Shown one piece after another: positions 1-8,507 of a stretch of 64,000 nucleotides of DNA (the stretch's first letter is position 1; each line of letters opens with the position of its first letter). The stretch lies in contig JAEVYX010000035.1 of NCBI GenBank assembly GCA_023392515.1, positions 1 through 64,000 on the forward strand, written 5' to 3'. Source of the DNA: Bacillota bacterium. Lineage in GTDB: Bacteria; Bacillota; Clostridia; Christensenellales; Aristaeellaceae. The translations under genes were made by a program, and so were the position numbers. Under the pieces are notes generated by a model, which saw only the letters and a list, made by a program, of their open reading frames with translations, did no database searches and was not told the DNA's origin.

Positions 1-510
1 CATCCTCAGGCGCTGGCACAATGCCGGGACTATCTAGCCGCAAATCCCCACATGCGTAAAATACCTTCCCTGAACACGGCCCTTGCCGCAAGGGATGTAG
101 CCTTGTGGAAGGATCCCCGCAAGGCCGCCATTGCAAGCAGCTATGCGGCGGAATTGTATGGGCTGGCCGTGCTGAAGGAAAACATACACGGACTGCTTTT
201 CAACACCACCCGCTTTGTGGTGGTCAGCCGGGACCCCGCCCCCTTACGGGACGCGGACAAGGCCACGGTCACCTTTTCATTGTCCAACGAGCGGGGAACA
301 CTGGCCAGGACGCTGAGTGTTTTTGCGGACCACGGGGTCAGCCTGAGCAAAATCGAATCCCGACCGATCCCGGCCAAGCCCTGGGAGTATATCTTTTATG
401 CAGACTTTGAAGGGCCCATGTCGGAGGAAGCGCTGCAAAAGGCCCTGAAGGCGGCTGCTCCCTGCGTATCGCAGATACGTCTCCTGGGCCGGTACGGAAA
501 AGCAAAATAG
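1..510 (+). CDS. pheA: Prephenate dehydratase, C-terminal part (truncated by window edge)
   Basis: Converts prephenate to phenylpyruvate in phenylalanine synthesis. The frame is open from base 1, so the N-terminus lies outside the window. Translation begins with HPQALAQCRDYL, a prephenate dehydratase signature, followed by the catalytic TTRF motif at codons 64-67. A C-terminal ACT domain follows with the ESRP motif (LSKIESRPIPAKPWEY), the phenylalanine-binding element that gives feedback inhibition. A chorismate mutase domain could precede it outside the window, so whether this is a P-protein cannot be told. It stops 26 nt before aroE and is probably co-transcribed with aroE, aroQ and tyrA. 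Confidence 0.93.
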   Translation, partial: HPQALAQCRDYLAANPHMRKIPSLNTALAARDVALWKDPRKAAIASSYAAELYGLAVLKENIHGLLFNTTRFVVVSRDPAPLRDADKATVTFSLSNERGTLARTLSVFADHGVSLSKIESRPIPAKPWEYIFYADFEGPMSEEALQKALKAAAPCVSQIRLLGRYGKAK

Positions 511-536
511 CTTTCTTAATGAAAAGGAGGCAACCC

Positions 537-1349
537 ATGGAATTTTTCGGCCTCATCGGGGAAAAGCTGGGGCATAGCCTATCAGAAACGATTCATGCCC
601 GGGTCTATGAGCTGCTTCACATTCCCGCAGCATACAAGTGCATGGAGATAGAAAGGGACCGGCTTTCTGAAATTCATCAAGCCATGACGCTGCTATCCAT
701 CCGCGGGATCAACGTCACCATCCCATACAAGGAGGCTGTCATCCCTTATCTGGATGAATTGGACTCCCTGGCCCGGGCCATCGGCGCTGTGAACACCGTA
801 AAAAACGAAAGCGACCGGCTCACTGGCTACAACACCGATGTGTACGGCCTGATGGGGCTCATCCGGTTTCACGGTCTTTCCGCCAAGGGGCAAAGTGCTG
901 TCGTGCTGGGCAGTGGCGGCGCGGCCAAGGCAGCAATACATGCCCTTTGCGCCCTTGAGGCAAGGGATATCACCGTGGTCACCCGCAGCCCCCAGGGGAA
1001 AACCTGTCCTGACCCTAGGGTACGGTTCGCTGGATATGATGAGCTGCCCACCCTGCAGGGCGCGCTTTTGCTGAACGCCACTCCGGTAGGCATGTGGCCC
1101 CATTGCGATGAAGCGCCTGCCGCCGGGGAAGATGTGGAAAGGTTTGCATCCGTTGTGGATATGATTTACAATCCATGGGAGACAAAGCTTCTGGCCATGG
1201 CGGGAAAGCAAAACAAGCCCTGCGCCAACGGCCTGTACATGTTGGTAGCCCAGGCAGTGCGGGCAGAGGAAATCTTTTTTGACCGGGACATTCCCGATCC
1301 TATCACTGAAGCCATTTACCACGAATTGAGCCGGGAATTGAATCGGTAA
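537..1349 (+). CDS. aroE: Shikimate dehydrogenase
   Basis: NADPH-dependent reduction of 3-dehydroshikimate to shikimate, 270 residues. The substrate pocket is visible at the N-terminus (GEKLGHSLSETIH), then NVTIPYKE with the catalytic lysine and NTD with the catalytic aspartate. A Rossmann loop (LGSGGAAKAA) and NATPVGMWP follow. An upstream in-frame ATG at 519 overlaps the Shine-Dalgarno sequence. The ATG at 537 sits 7 nt after AAAAGGAGG and begins the conserved sequence, so it is preferred. Lies between pheA and aroQ in a shikimate/aromatic operon. Confidence 0.95.
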   Translation: MEFFGLIGEKLGHSLSETIHARVYELLHIPAAYKCMEIERDRLSEIHQAMTLLSIRGINVTIPYKEAVIPYLDELDSLARAIGAVNTVKNESDRLTGYNTDVYGLMGLIRFHGLSAKGQSAVVLGSGGAAKAAIHALCALEARDITVVTRSPQGKTCPDPRVRFAGYDELPTLQGALLLNATPVGMWPHCDEAPAAGEDVERFASVVDMIYNPWETKLLAMAGKQNKPCANGLYMLVAQAVRAEEIFFDRDIPDPITEAIYHELSRELNR

Positions 1350-1362
1350 GGAGGCGCTTTAT

Positions 1363-1809
1363 ATGCAGATCATGCTTCTCAACGGGCCCAATATCAACCT
1401 GACCGGGCTGAGGGAGCCCGACATTTACGGTTCCCAAAGCTATCAGGCCATCCAAACCATGCTGGAAAAAGAGGCGGACAAGCGGGGCATCACCTTGGAT
1501 ATGCGCCAAAGCAACCATGAAGGCCATCTCATCGACTGGATTCAGGAGGCTTTTCTCAAAGGGTATGACGGGCTTATCATCAACCCTGGTGCTTATACCC
1601 ATACCAGCTATGCCCTTTATGATGCCATCAAGTCCACCAACTTTCCCGTGGTGGAGGTGCATATGTCCAACATCCACGCACGGGAAGAGTTCCGCCACCG
1701 GTCGGTAACGGCCCCTGCATGCCTGGGCCAACTATGCGGATTTGGCCCCCAGGGCTATGTGCTGGCCATGGATGCGCTCCTTGCCGCAAAAAAGGAGCAC
1801 CGCGCATGA
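1363..1809 (+). CDS. aroQ: 3-dehydroquinate dehydratase, type II
   Basis: Dehydrates 3-dehydroquinate to 3-dehydroshikimate, the step before AroE. At 148 residues it has the normal length of the dodecameric type II enzyme. Diagnostic motifs are LNGPNINLTGLREPDIYG (with the catalytic tyrosine), NHEG, INPGAYTHTS and EVHMSNIHAREEFRH (with the catalytic histidine). Start ATG follows AAGGAGG by 8 nt. The stop codon overlaps the tyrA start (ATGA), implying translational coupling. Confidence 0.95.
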   Translation: MQIMLLNGPNINLTGLREPDIYGSQSYQAIQTMLEKEADKRGITLDMRQSNHEGHLIDWIQEAFLKGYDGLIINPGAYTHTSYALYDAIKSTNFPVVEVHMSNIHAREEFRHRSVTAPACLGQLCGFGPQGYVLAMDALLAAKKEHRA

Positions 1810-2645
1810 ACACTGTCATCGTGGGCCTGGGTGTTATCGGCGGCTCCTTTGCCATGGGTCTGAAACGGATTGGCCGCGGGCCGGTGTCTGCCATCGACAC
1901 CAACCGGGATACATTGCAGAAAGCCTTGGATCAAGGCCTGATCGCAGCAGGCGACGGGGACGGTTCCGCGCTTTTGAAGGCGGCGGACCTGGTCATCCTG
2001 TGCATTTACCCCCACAGTGTACCCGGCTTTTTAAACGCCCACCGGGATGATTTTAAGCCAGGATGCCTTCTCACTGATGTCACCGGGGTGAAAAGCGCAC
2101 TGGCGGAAGAATTGAAAGGCTTGCTCCCCACGGGAGTGGATTTTGTACTGGGCCATCCCATGGCCGGCCGTGAAAAGATGGGCTTCGATTTTGCGTCGGA
2201 TGCGGTATTCCGCGGCGCAAACTACCTTCTTTGCCCCCTTCTCCAAACAAAGGAGGAGCATCTGCGCCTGGTGGAGGAGCTGGCGCTGGAGCTCGGCTTT
2301 CGCCGGGTGCGGCGCATTTCCCCCCAGCTGCACGACGAGCTCATCGCCCACACTTCCCAGCTGCCTCACGCCATGGCTGTAGCCCTGATCAACAGCGACC
2401 GGAAAGGCCGGGAAACGGGACAGTTTATAGGCGACAGCTACCGGGACTTAACCCGCATTGCCAAAATTAACGCCTCCTTGTGGAGCGAACTTTTTCTGTC
2501 CAACAAGGAGGCTCTTTTAGCAGCCATGGAGGATTTTTCGGCGCAGTTTTCCCTTTTGAAGGAGGCTATCAGAAGGGAAGACAAGGATGCGCTCCGCGCG
2601 CTGTTTGAATCCTCCACCACCCGCCGAGAAAAGCTGGATGAGTAG
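1806..2645 (+). CDS. tyrA: Prephenate dehydrogenase
   Basis: NAD(P)-dependent oxidative decarboxylation of prephenate to 4-hydroxyphenylpyruvate for tyrosine. 279 residues: Rossmann start (VGLGVIGGS), the conserved HPMAGREKMG loop, and the helical C-domain motif HDELIAHTSQLPHA. It ends without the C-terminal ACT domain carried by the longer Bacillus-type TyrA, so tyrosine feedback through an ACT domain is not expected. A longer frame from 1719 runs through the end of aroQ. ATG 1806 has its own AAGGAG and begins at the NAD-binding strand. Last gene of the operon. Confidence 0.93.
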   Translation: MNTVIVGLGVIGGSFAMGLKRIGRGPVSAIDTNRDTLQKALDQGLIAAGDGDGSALLKAADLVILCIYPHSVPGFLNAHRDDFKPGCLLTDVTGVKSALAEELKGLLPTGVDFVLGHPMAGREKMGFDFASDAVFRGANYLLCPLLQTKEEHLRLVEELALELGFRRVRRISPQLHDELIAHTSQLPHAMAVALINSDRKGRETGQFIGDSYRDLTRIAKINASLWSELFLSNKEALLAAMEDFSAQFSLLKEAIRREDKDALRALFESSTTRREKLDE

Positions 2646-2647
2646 GG

Positions 2648-2680
2648 GCATCATCCGGTGATGTCCGGCTTTTTCTTTCT
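2648..2680 (+). terminator. Possible terminator of the aromatic operon
   Basis: Just after the tyrA stop, CATCA/TGATG pair around a 5-nt loop and are followed by CTTTTTCTTTCT. The stem is short and lies inside the 3' end of the opposing gene, so this is tentative. Confidence 0.4.
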
Positions 2681-3217
2681 GTGGGCCCATAAGGCTAGGG
2701 CGCTTTGCACGGCGATAATCAGCGCGCTGGAACCCGCATTCTCCGCAACAAAAAAGGATACCAGCGCATTTCCGTCCATAGCCGCCGTTCCCACCCGGGC
2801 ATGTTCCGGAAGGCAGTACAAATAGCCCAGAAACAAAATCCGCCATAGCGTATTTGTCAAAAGCACAACCCCTGCCCAATGTACGGGGCGGTCAAGCCTG
2901 GGAAAGAGCCACTCCACCGCAAAGAACAGGACCACGCCTATCATAAGCGACGCAACCGCCGGATGCAGCACAAAGGAAGGGCTCACCGGCATCAACAGAT
3001 CCAATGTGATCACTGCTGCGGCAGTAAAGGATGTCCACAAAAGCGTTTCTCCCCGGGAGGTGCGGCTCCAGGCAATCCACAAGAAAAACCAGGCAATGGG
3101 AAAGCGCAGATAGCTTTCCGGGAACAAGGAAGGCGATGCGGAGAGAAAGCCCATGATGGCTTCCAGCATTCCCCAAAGCGCTCCCCAAAAAAGCGCAGCC
3201 CCAAGCCCTTTTTTCAC
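2651..3217 (-). CDS. Integral membrane protein, unknown function
   Basis: 188 residues with about five or six hydrophobic helices (for example residues 8-26, 37-49, 62-77, 84-104 and 155-175), so a plasma-membrane protein. No catalytic motif was recognised. It begins with GTG at 3217, 9 nt after AAGGAGG. It is convergent with tyrA (5-nt gap) and separated from metH by a hairpin, so it is probably transcribed alone. Small multi-helix proteins of this type include ECF transporter S-components and lipid-associated proteins, but the sequence does not decide between them. Confidence 0.7.
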   Translation of the reverse strand: MKKGLGAALFWGALWGMLEAIMGFLSASPSLFPESYLRFPIAWFFLWIAWSRTSRGETLLWTSFTAAAVITLDLLMPVSPSFVLHPAVASLMIGVVLFFAVEWLFPRLDRPVHWAGVVLLTNTLWRILFLGYLYCLPEHARVGTAAMDGNALVSFFVAENAGSSALIIAVQSALALWAHRKKKPDITG

Positions 3218-3306
3218 GCCTGTCGCCTCCTTTATCCGGTTACATCCTCTCTTTCCCTTATTATACCAAGTATGGAAATATTAATACACCGCAATTTGTT
3301 GTAACA

Positions 3307-3343
3307 TAAGAGGGGCTGCTCGAAGACGAGTCAGCCCCTCTTT
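3307..3343 (-). terminator. Terminator hairpin after metH
   Basis: Arms at 3309-3318 and 3332-3341 (AGAGGGGCTG/CAGCCCCTCT) continue into CTCG/CGAG with one bulged base, giving a stem of about 14 bp. It lies just past the metH stop. The following T tract is weak (TTATGTT). Confidence 0.65.
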
Positions 3344-3360
3344 GTATGCGCCCGTATCCA

Positions 3361-5730
3361 TCAGCCGGCAAATACCTGCTGGGCATAGCCTACCGATGCC
3401 ATGGCATCCTTGCCGTAAAAGTCCGCGCCGATTTTCTCGGCATAATCCTTTGTAAGCACAGCGCCGCCCACCATAATCCGGCAATCTGGCTTCTGCTCCC
3501 GCAGGGCATGAATCGTCTTTTCCATGCTGGATACCGTAGTCGTCATCAGCGCCGACAGGCCCACAAGGCGGATGTCCTCCCGGAGCACAGCTTCCACCAC
3601 TTGTTCCGCCGGCACATCTTTCCCCAGGTCCAGTACCGAAAACCCGTAGTTTTCAAGCAGGACTTTTACAATGTTTTTACCGATATCATGCACATCCCCG
3701 GCTACGGTAGCCAGCAAAACCCTGCCTTTGGGCACCGTTTCCTGGCCGGATGCTGCAAGGGCCGCCTGCAGCTTTTCAAAGGCACCTTTGGCCGCCTCCG
3801 CGCTCATAAGCAATTGGGGCAAAAACAGCGTTCCCGCTTCAAACCCCTTGCCCACCGCATCCAAGGCGGGAATCAGTTCTTGACCGATAACGGAAAGAGG
3901 CGCAATTCCCTGCACAAGCAGCCGCTCCGCCGCCTTTGCCGCCTGGGTTCCCAGGCCCAGCCTCACCGCCGTGCTCAGGCTCTCCTGTGCCGTTTGCGCC
4001 GCCGGGGGAGAGGATTCCTGCCCTCCATAGGCATTTATGTATGCCTGAAACTGCTCGTCCCGGCCGCATAAGGCCGTGGCCGCCCGCCAGGTATCCATCA
4101 TGGCCATGGAATGGGGGTTAATAATCGCACCATCCAGGCCGGCAGCCAGTGCCATGGCAAAAAAGGCGGCGTTGAGCCTTTCCCGCTGGGGCAGCCCGAA
4201 GGAAATGTTGGATACCCCCAGCACAGTATGCAGCCCCAGCTCTTCCTTTGCCAGGCGGATCGTCTGAAGCGTCACCCCTGCCGCATCCCCGCCGGAGCTG
4301 GCGGTGAGCGTCAGGCCATCCAACAGGATATCCTTTTTCGCAATGCCATAACGCTGTGCCTCGTCCAGTATTTTTCGTGCGACGGCTATGCGGCCTTCCG
4401 CGGTGTCCGGAATCCCCTGCTCATCCAAAGGCAGCGCCACCACCGTGCCGCCGTACTTTTTTACCAAGGGGAAAACCGCGTCCATGGAGGCTTTTTTACC
4501 ACTGACAGAATTCACAAGGGCTTTACCATTGAAAATTCTCAGCGCCCTTGCCAGAACCGCCGGGTCCGCCGTGTCCAACTGTAGGGGAAGGTCGGTAATG
4601 GCCTGAATTTTTTCCACCGCCAGGGACATCAGTTCCGCTTCATCCACATCGGGCAGGCCCACGTTCACATCCAGCAAATGGACTCCCGACTGCTGCTGGG
4701 AAACGGCCTCCCGCAAAAGGTAGTCCATATCCTTTTCCCGCAGGGCTTGTTTCAGCCTGGATTTTCCCGTAGGGTTGATCCGCTCGCCGATCAAAACGCA
4801 AGGCCCGCCGAACACCACGGTTTTCCCGTGGGATGAAACCACCGTTTCCGTTTTCTGTTGAATGGGCAAAACCGGCAAATCCCGGCAGTGCTTTATCATT
4901 GCATGGATATGATCGGGCGTCGTACCGCAGCATCCGCCCATAAGCCATGGCCCCATGCGGCCAAGGGCTTCCATATCCCGGGCGAAATCCTCCGGGCCAA
5001 GATGATAGCAGGTATCCCCGTTCTCCACTTCAGGCAGCCCCGCGTTGGGGCATAGCAGCACCGGCACAGACGATGCCTTCAGCATTTCCTCCATTAGCGG
5101 CATCATCTGCCTGGGGCCCAGGCCGCAGTTCATGCCAAGGGCTGTCACGCCAAGCCCTTCCAGCATGGCCGCCATGCCCCGGATATCCCCCCCGGTAAGG
5201 AGTTTGCCGTTTTCATTGACCATCATGGTAGCGATCACCGGCAGGTTTGTCCGCTCCCTGGCTGCCAGCACTGCTGCCTTCAATTCATAGCTGTCGGACA
5301 TGGTCTCAATCAGGATAAGGTCCGCCCCGGCTTCCTCCCCCGCCTTGGCCATATCCCCGAAAAGGGTCACCGCCTCTTCAAAGGGCAGGTCGCCAAAGGG
5401 CTGGAGAAGCTTTCCCGTAGGCCCCAGGTCCAAGGCTGCGTAACCATGGCCCTGATTTGTCACCGCCGCCTTTGCCAGGGCGACACCGGCCTTTACCACC
5501 CGGGCCGCATCGCCGCCGAAATTCAGTGCGCTCACCCCGAAGGTGTTGGCCGTCACGATATCGCAGCCCGCCTGCAGGTAGGCTTCATGTACGCTTTGCA
5601 CCCGGTCCGGATGTGAAAGGTTCCAGGCCGCGGGGGGCATGCCGCCGGTAAGGCCCATGCTTTGCAGCATGGTGCCCATCCCCCCGTCCACAAAAAGCAT
5701 CCTTGATCCCAGCGCCTTTTCAAACTTCAT
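3361..5730 (-). CDS. metH: Cobalamin-dependent methionine synthase lacking the reactivation domain
   Basis: Transfers a methyl group from methyltetrahydrofolate to homocysteine through methylcobalamin. Order in 789 residues: homocysteine-binding barrel (1-310) with zinc cysteines in GMNCGLGP and GGCCGTT; pteridine-binding barrel (about 320-570; GERINPTG and DVNVGLPD); helical cap and B12-binding Rossmann domain (about 590-789) with the lower-ligand motif DVHDIGKN. The AdoMet-dependent reactivation domain of the roughly 1200-residue E. coli enzyme is absent; a matching domain is encoded by the gene immediately upstream. Last gene of the metA-metF-activator-metH operon, starting 3 nt after its neighbour. 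Confidence 0.95.
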   Translation of the reverse strand: MKFEKALGSRMLFVDGGMGTMLQSMGLTGGMPPAAWNLSHPDRVQSVHEAYLQAGCDIVTANTFGVSALNFGGDAARVVKAGVALAKAAVTNQGHGYAALDLGPTGKLLQPFGDLPFEEAVTLFGDMAKAGEEAGADLILIETMSDSYELKAAVLAARERTNLPVIATMMVNENGKLLTGGDIRGMAAMLEGLGVTALGMNCGLGPRQMMPLMEEMLKASSVPVLLCPNAGLPEVENGDTCYHLGPEDFARDMEALGRMGPWLMGGCCGTTPDHIHAMIKHCRDLPVLPIQQKTETVVSSHGKTVVFGGPCVLIGERINPTGKSRLKQALREKDMDYLLREAVSQQQSGVHLLDVNVGLPDVDEAELMSLAVEKIQAITDLPLQLDTADPAVLARALRIFNGKALVNSVSGKKASMDAVFPLVKKYGGTVVALPLDEQGIPDTAEGRIAVARKILDEAQRYGIAKKDILLDGLTLTASSGGDAAGVTLQTIRLAKEELGLHTVLGVSNISFGLPQRERLNAAFFAMALAAGLDGAIINPHSMAMMDTWRAATALCGRDEQFQAYINAYGGQESSPPAAQTAQESLSTAVRLGLGTQAAKAAERLLVQGIAPLSVIGQELIPALDAVGKGFEAGTLFLPQLLMSAEAAKGAFEKLQAALAASGQETVPKGRVLLATVAGDVHDIGKNIVKVLLENYGFSVLDLGKDVPAEQVVEAVLREDIRLVGLSALMTTTVSSMEKTIHALREQKPDCRIMVGGAVLTKDYAEKIGADFYGKDAMASVGYAQQVFAG

Positions 5731-5733
5731 GGT

Positions 5734-6378
5734 TTACCCCTCCCGATACGGACAGTTCGCATCCATGCAGGACGTGCAGGAACGCGCAAGAGATTTTTGT
5801 TTGAGCAGCGTCAGCCCGATGATGGCCGTGACAGATTTTGTAGGCACCATCATGCTGCCATCCGTCAGGAAAAGGCCGATGCGCTTTTTCGCTTCCAGGA
5901 GCGCCAATACTTCCCCCTGGCAGTCAAGGGAAAGATCCCCGTATCCGGGGCTGAATCTTGTTTTCAGGGACAGCCCTTCCGGCTCCAATTCTTTTTCTAT
6001 TCCGGCGCACAGGCTGTCCAGATACCCTTCCAATTTGGCCGCGGCGCAGGCCTGTAATACCACCGCCCGGCTCATGTCGCAAACAGACGCCCGGCGGATC
6101 ATCATATCCGCCTTAACCCCCAGGGTCGCCGCCAGCAAAATCACCTCCCAGCAGTCCTTTACATGAACCGCCAGGCTTTTGCTTGCAAGGGTCAAGGGCC
6201 CCACAAGCGCCGTCTGATCTTCCACAGAAAGGGGAAACCGTTTAAGCACATGCCGGGGCTCCGCGGCGCGAAGCTCCACTATGGCTTCCTCCATGAGGGC
6301 GGCGGTTCGCGCATCGGGGCTTTTCCCCTTCAGCCCCAGGTATCTGGCTACCTCCCGGCGGTTTACCCCGTCACACAT
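5734..6378 (-). CDS. Stand-alone MetH reactivation-domain protein
   Basis: About 214 residues resembling the AdoMet-binding activation domain normally fused to MetH. The core reads RFSPGYGDLSLDCQ followed by IGLFLTDGSMMVPTKS, matching the RxSPGY AdoMet-binding motif of that family. By inference it reductively remethylates oxidised cob(II)alamin on the short MetH next door. The C-terminus carries three cysteines (CTSCMDANC), not part of the fused E. coli domain as I recall it, which could hold a metal or cluster or interact with a reductant. ATG 6378 follows GGAG by 7 nt. A GTG at 6384 overlaps the metF stop and is the alternative start. Confidence 0.85.
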   Translation of the reverse strand: MCDGVNRREVARYLGLKGKSPDARTAALMEEAIVELRAAEPRHVLKRFPLSVEDQTALVGPLTLASKSLAVHVKDCWEVILLAATLGVKADMMIRRASVCDMSRAVVLQACAAAKLEGYLDSLCAGIEKELEPEGLSLKTRFSPGYGDLSLDCQGEVLALLEAKKRIGLFLTDGSMMVPTKSVTAIIGLTLLKQKSLARSCTSCMDANCPYREG

Positions 6379-6380
6379 AC

Positions 6381-7247
6381 TCACACTCCAATAATTTCAG
6401 AAAGGCTGGCAAAAATGGCCGCGGCTATTTGCGGCCGGTTCATGGTATAGATGTGGATATTGGTAACCCCATTGGCAATAAGGTCTATGATCTGCTCTGC
6501 GGCAAAGGCAATACCCGCCTGACGCATGGCCTTAGGATTTTGGGAAAAACGGTCTACGATAGCAGCAAACCGGGGCGGAAGGGATGCCCCCGACAGGGCG
6601 CAGATTCTTTTAATTTGCCCCGCGTTCACCACTGGCATGATCCCTGCCGCCACAGGCACCGATATGCCCTTTTGCAGCGCCCGGTACAGAAAATTATACA
6701 GAATGTTATTGTCAAAAAACATCTGCGTGGTCAGAAAATCGGCTCCGGCATCCACCTTGCGCCGTAAAAAGTCCAGGTCACGATCCTTGCTGGGCGATTC
6801 GGGATGCCCTTCGGGGTAACAGGCCGCGCCCGCTATAAACCCTTTATAATCCTTGATTTGACAAATCAGCTCGGATGCATACTTATACTGCCTGGGGCCG
6901 GGAAACTCCGTCCCCTGTGGCAAATCCCCCCGCAAAGCCAGCACATTGCGGATACCCGCCGCCTGCAAGGCTGTCAATTGCTCATTGATTTCATCCCTGG
7001 TGGAAGCCGCGCAGGTGAGGTGATAAAGCGGTTCACACCCTGACGCAAGCACTTGCTGCGCAATTTCCAGCGTGTTATTGGCGGTATTCCCTGCCGCGCC
7101 ATAGGTGACGCTGACAAAGGCCGGACTTAAGGCGGCAATGTCCCGCACTACCTCCTTCACTTGAGAAAGGCCGGAAAACTCCTTGGGCGGAAAGATTTCG
7201 CAGGATACGTTCACCCGCCCCGAGTGCAGCAAATCGGGAATATGCAT
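6381..7247 (-). CDS. metF: Methylenetetrahydrofolate reductase
   Basis: Flavin enzyme reducing 5,10-methylene-THF to 5-methyl-THF, the methyl donor for MetH. 288 residues, a single barrel domain as in bacterial MetF. Visible motifs: CEIFPPKE near the N-terminus (catalytic Glu), SVTYGAAG, LALRGDLP, and DFLTTQMFFDN. It starts 3 nt after the metA stop with AAAGGAA as ribosome binding site. Its stop overlaps the start region of the activation protein, so the four methionine genes form a tight operon. Confidence 0.95.
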   Translation of the reverse strand: MHIPDLLHSGRVNVSCEIFPPKEFSGLSQVKEVVRDIAALSPAFVSVTYGAAGNTANNTLEIAQQVLASGCEPLYHLTCAASTRDEINEQLTALQAAGIRNVLALRGDLPQGTEFPGPRQYKYASELICQIKDYKGFIAGAACYPEGHPESPSKDRDLDFLRRKVDAGADFLTTQMFFDNNILYNFLYRALQKGISVPVAAGIMPVVNAGQIKRICALSGASLPPRFAAIVDRFSQNPKAMRQAGIAFAAEQIIDLIANGVTNIHIYTMNRPQIAAAIFASLSEIIGV

Positions 7248-7250
7248 GGC

Positions 7251-8183
7251 TCACCGTTCCTTTCTGTGGATGAGCTCGCTGAGCACGTAAGGCGTTTCCT
7301 GATATACAAAATAGTTCAGCCAATTGGCAAAGAGCAGGTTCGCGTGGCTGCGCCAGCGCACCATGGGCTCCCTTTTCGGATCGTCATCGGGAAAATAATG
7401 TTTGGGGATTTCAATGGGCAGCCCCTTGTTCACATCCCTGAAATACTCGTTGGCCAATGTTTCGGGGTTGTATTCGCTGTGCCCGGTGGCAAAAACCCGC
7501 CGCCCGTCCCGGCTTGCGATCAACCCGATGCCAGACTCTTTGGAGGTGGCCAGCACCGTCAAATCCGAGCAGGAAAACACCTGCTCCTCGCACAGCTCCG
7601 TATGGCGGCTTACCGGCACGTCATACATGTCATCAAAACCCCGGACCAATTTATGGTCACGAACCAAAACCTGATGGGAGAACACACCGAACATCTTTCC
7701 CTGCAAGGGACGCTTATGGATGCCGTAGTGGTAAAACAGCCCCGCCTGGGCCGCCCAGCAGATAAACATGGTGCTGAAAGCCCGCTCATCCGCCCAGGCC
7801 ATAATGGCCTGCAATTCATTCCAATACTGCACATCTTCAAAATCAAGCTTTTCCACCGGCGCGCCGGTAATAATCACGCCGTCAAAAAACGCATCCCGCA
7901 CATCTTCGAACGTGCGGTAAAAGGTAGTCAGATGCGCATGATCCGTATTTTTAGAAGCGTAGCTTTTCGTATGCAGCAGCGTTATTTCCACCTGCAAAGG
8001 CGTATTGCCAATGAGGCGTAAAAGCTGTGTTTCCGTATCCTCTTTGGTGGGCATCAAATTCAGAATGGCAATGCGCAAAGGCCGGATATCCTGGGATGCG
8101 GAACGCTTTTCGGTCATGACGAAAATGTTTTCCTGCGTCAGGATTTTCGTAGCCGGGAGCGCATCGGGAATTTTTACCGGCAT
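7251..8183 (-). CDS. metA: Homoserine O-acyltransferase, predicted acetyl-CoA specific
   Basis: Acylates homoserine in the first committed step of methionine synthesis. 310 residues, glutamine-amidotransferase-like fold. The catalytic Cys is in [10 protein letters not shown] and the His/Glu pair in GHSEYNPE. In this family the residue after GAPV/GAPL sets acyl-CoA choice: Gly in the E. coli succinyltransferase and Glu in the Bacillus cereus acetyltransferase. Here it reads GAPVEKLDF, so acetyl-CoA is predicted despite the metA name. ATG 8183 sits 7 nt after GAGGAGG; the longer frame to 8219 lacks a site. First gene of the operon, preceded by a roughly 205-nt leader. Confidence 0.93.
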   Translation of the reverse strand: MPVKIPDALPATKILTQENIFVMTEKRSASQDIRPLRIAILNLMPTKEDTETQLLRLIGNTPLQVEITLLHTKSYASKNTDHAHLTTFYRTFEDVRDAFFDGVIITGAPVEKLDFEDVQYWNELQAIMAWADERAFSTMFICWAAQAGLFYHYGIHKRPLQGKMFGVFSHQVLVRDHKLVRGFDDMYDVPVSRHTELCEEQVFSCSDLTVLATSKESGIGLIASRDGRRVFATGHSEYNPETLANEYFRDVNKGLPIEIPKHYFPDDDPKREPMVRWRSHANLLFANWLNYFVYQETPYVLSELIHRKER

Positions 8184-8240
8184 AAAAGCCCTCCTCGTCC
8201 AATGTTTCCGTTTTTTCAAAAAGGGAGCTGTCTCATTAGG

Positions 8241-8361
8241 GCATAATTGTACGTTTACTCATGGACATGGCGTCCGAAGGTTTCCAAAGGGCGATCGGAA
8301 AGCCCTTTGGCCGCGTCCGTAAACGCAGAATCCTTTTTATGAATAGTCTTACAATGTATGC
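8241..8361 (-). repeat. Foldback element, copy 1, in the metA leader
   Basis: A 121-nt imperfect palindrome. Its ends pair (GCATA-ATTGTAC with GCATACATTGTA), as do GTTTAC/GTAAAC and GGAC/GTCC, and a core hairpin CCAAAGGGC/GCCCTTTGG closes a GATCGGAAA loop (either strand folds). A related copy lies at 63820-63925. Copy 1 lies downstream of the metA promoter, so it is transcribed as leader RNA. It does not resemble an S-box SAM riboswitch or a T-box. Confidence 0.75.
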
Positions 8362-8396
8362 GCCTAGTGCGGCAGCCCCCTTGCGGGCGTGACTGG

Positions 8397-8425
8397 ATTG
8401 TATCATTTCCTAGCAAAACTGTCAA
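8397..8425 (-). promoter_or_regulatory. Sigma-A-type promoter of the methionine operon
   Basis: On the minus strand TTGACA (8420-8425), a 17-nt spacer and TACAAT (8397-8402). This is a near-consensus promoter reading into the metA leader. Confidence 0.8.
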
Positions 8426-8507
8426 GAATCTATATAATTCAATTCTGCCAACATTTTTGCCCTCATGGCCCCTAAAAATTCAGGAAATTGATCTATTTCA
8501 AATTGCT

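Noticed and set aside
8184..8425. SAM-sensing riboswitch in the metA leader
   Set aside because: The leader lacks the conserved S-box core and kink-turn sequences and has no T-box. The foldback element explains its structure instead.
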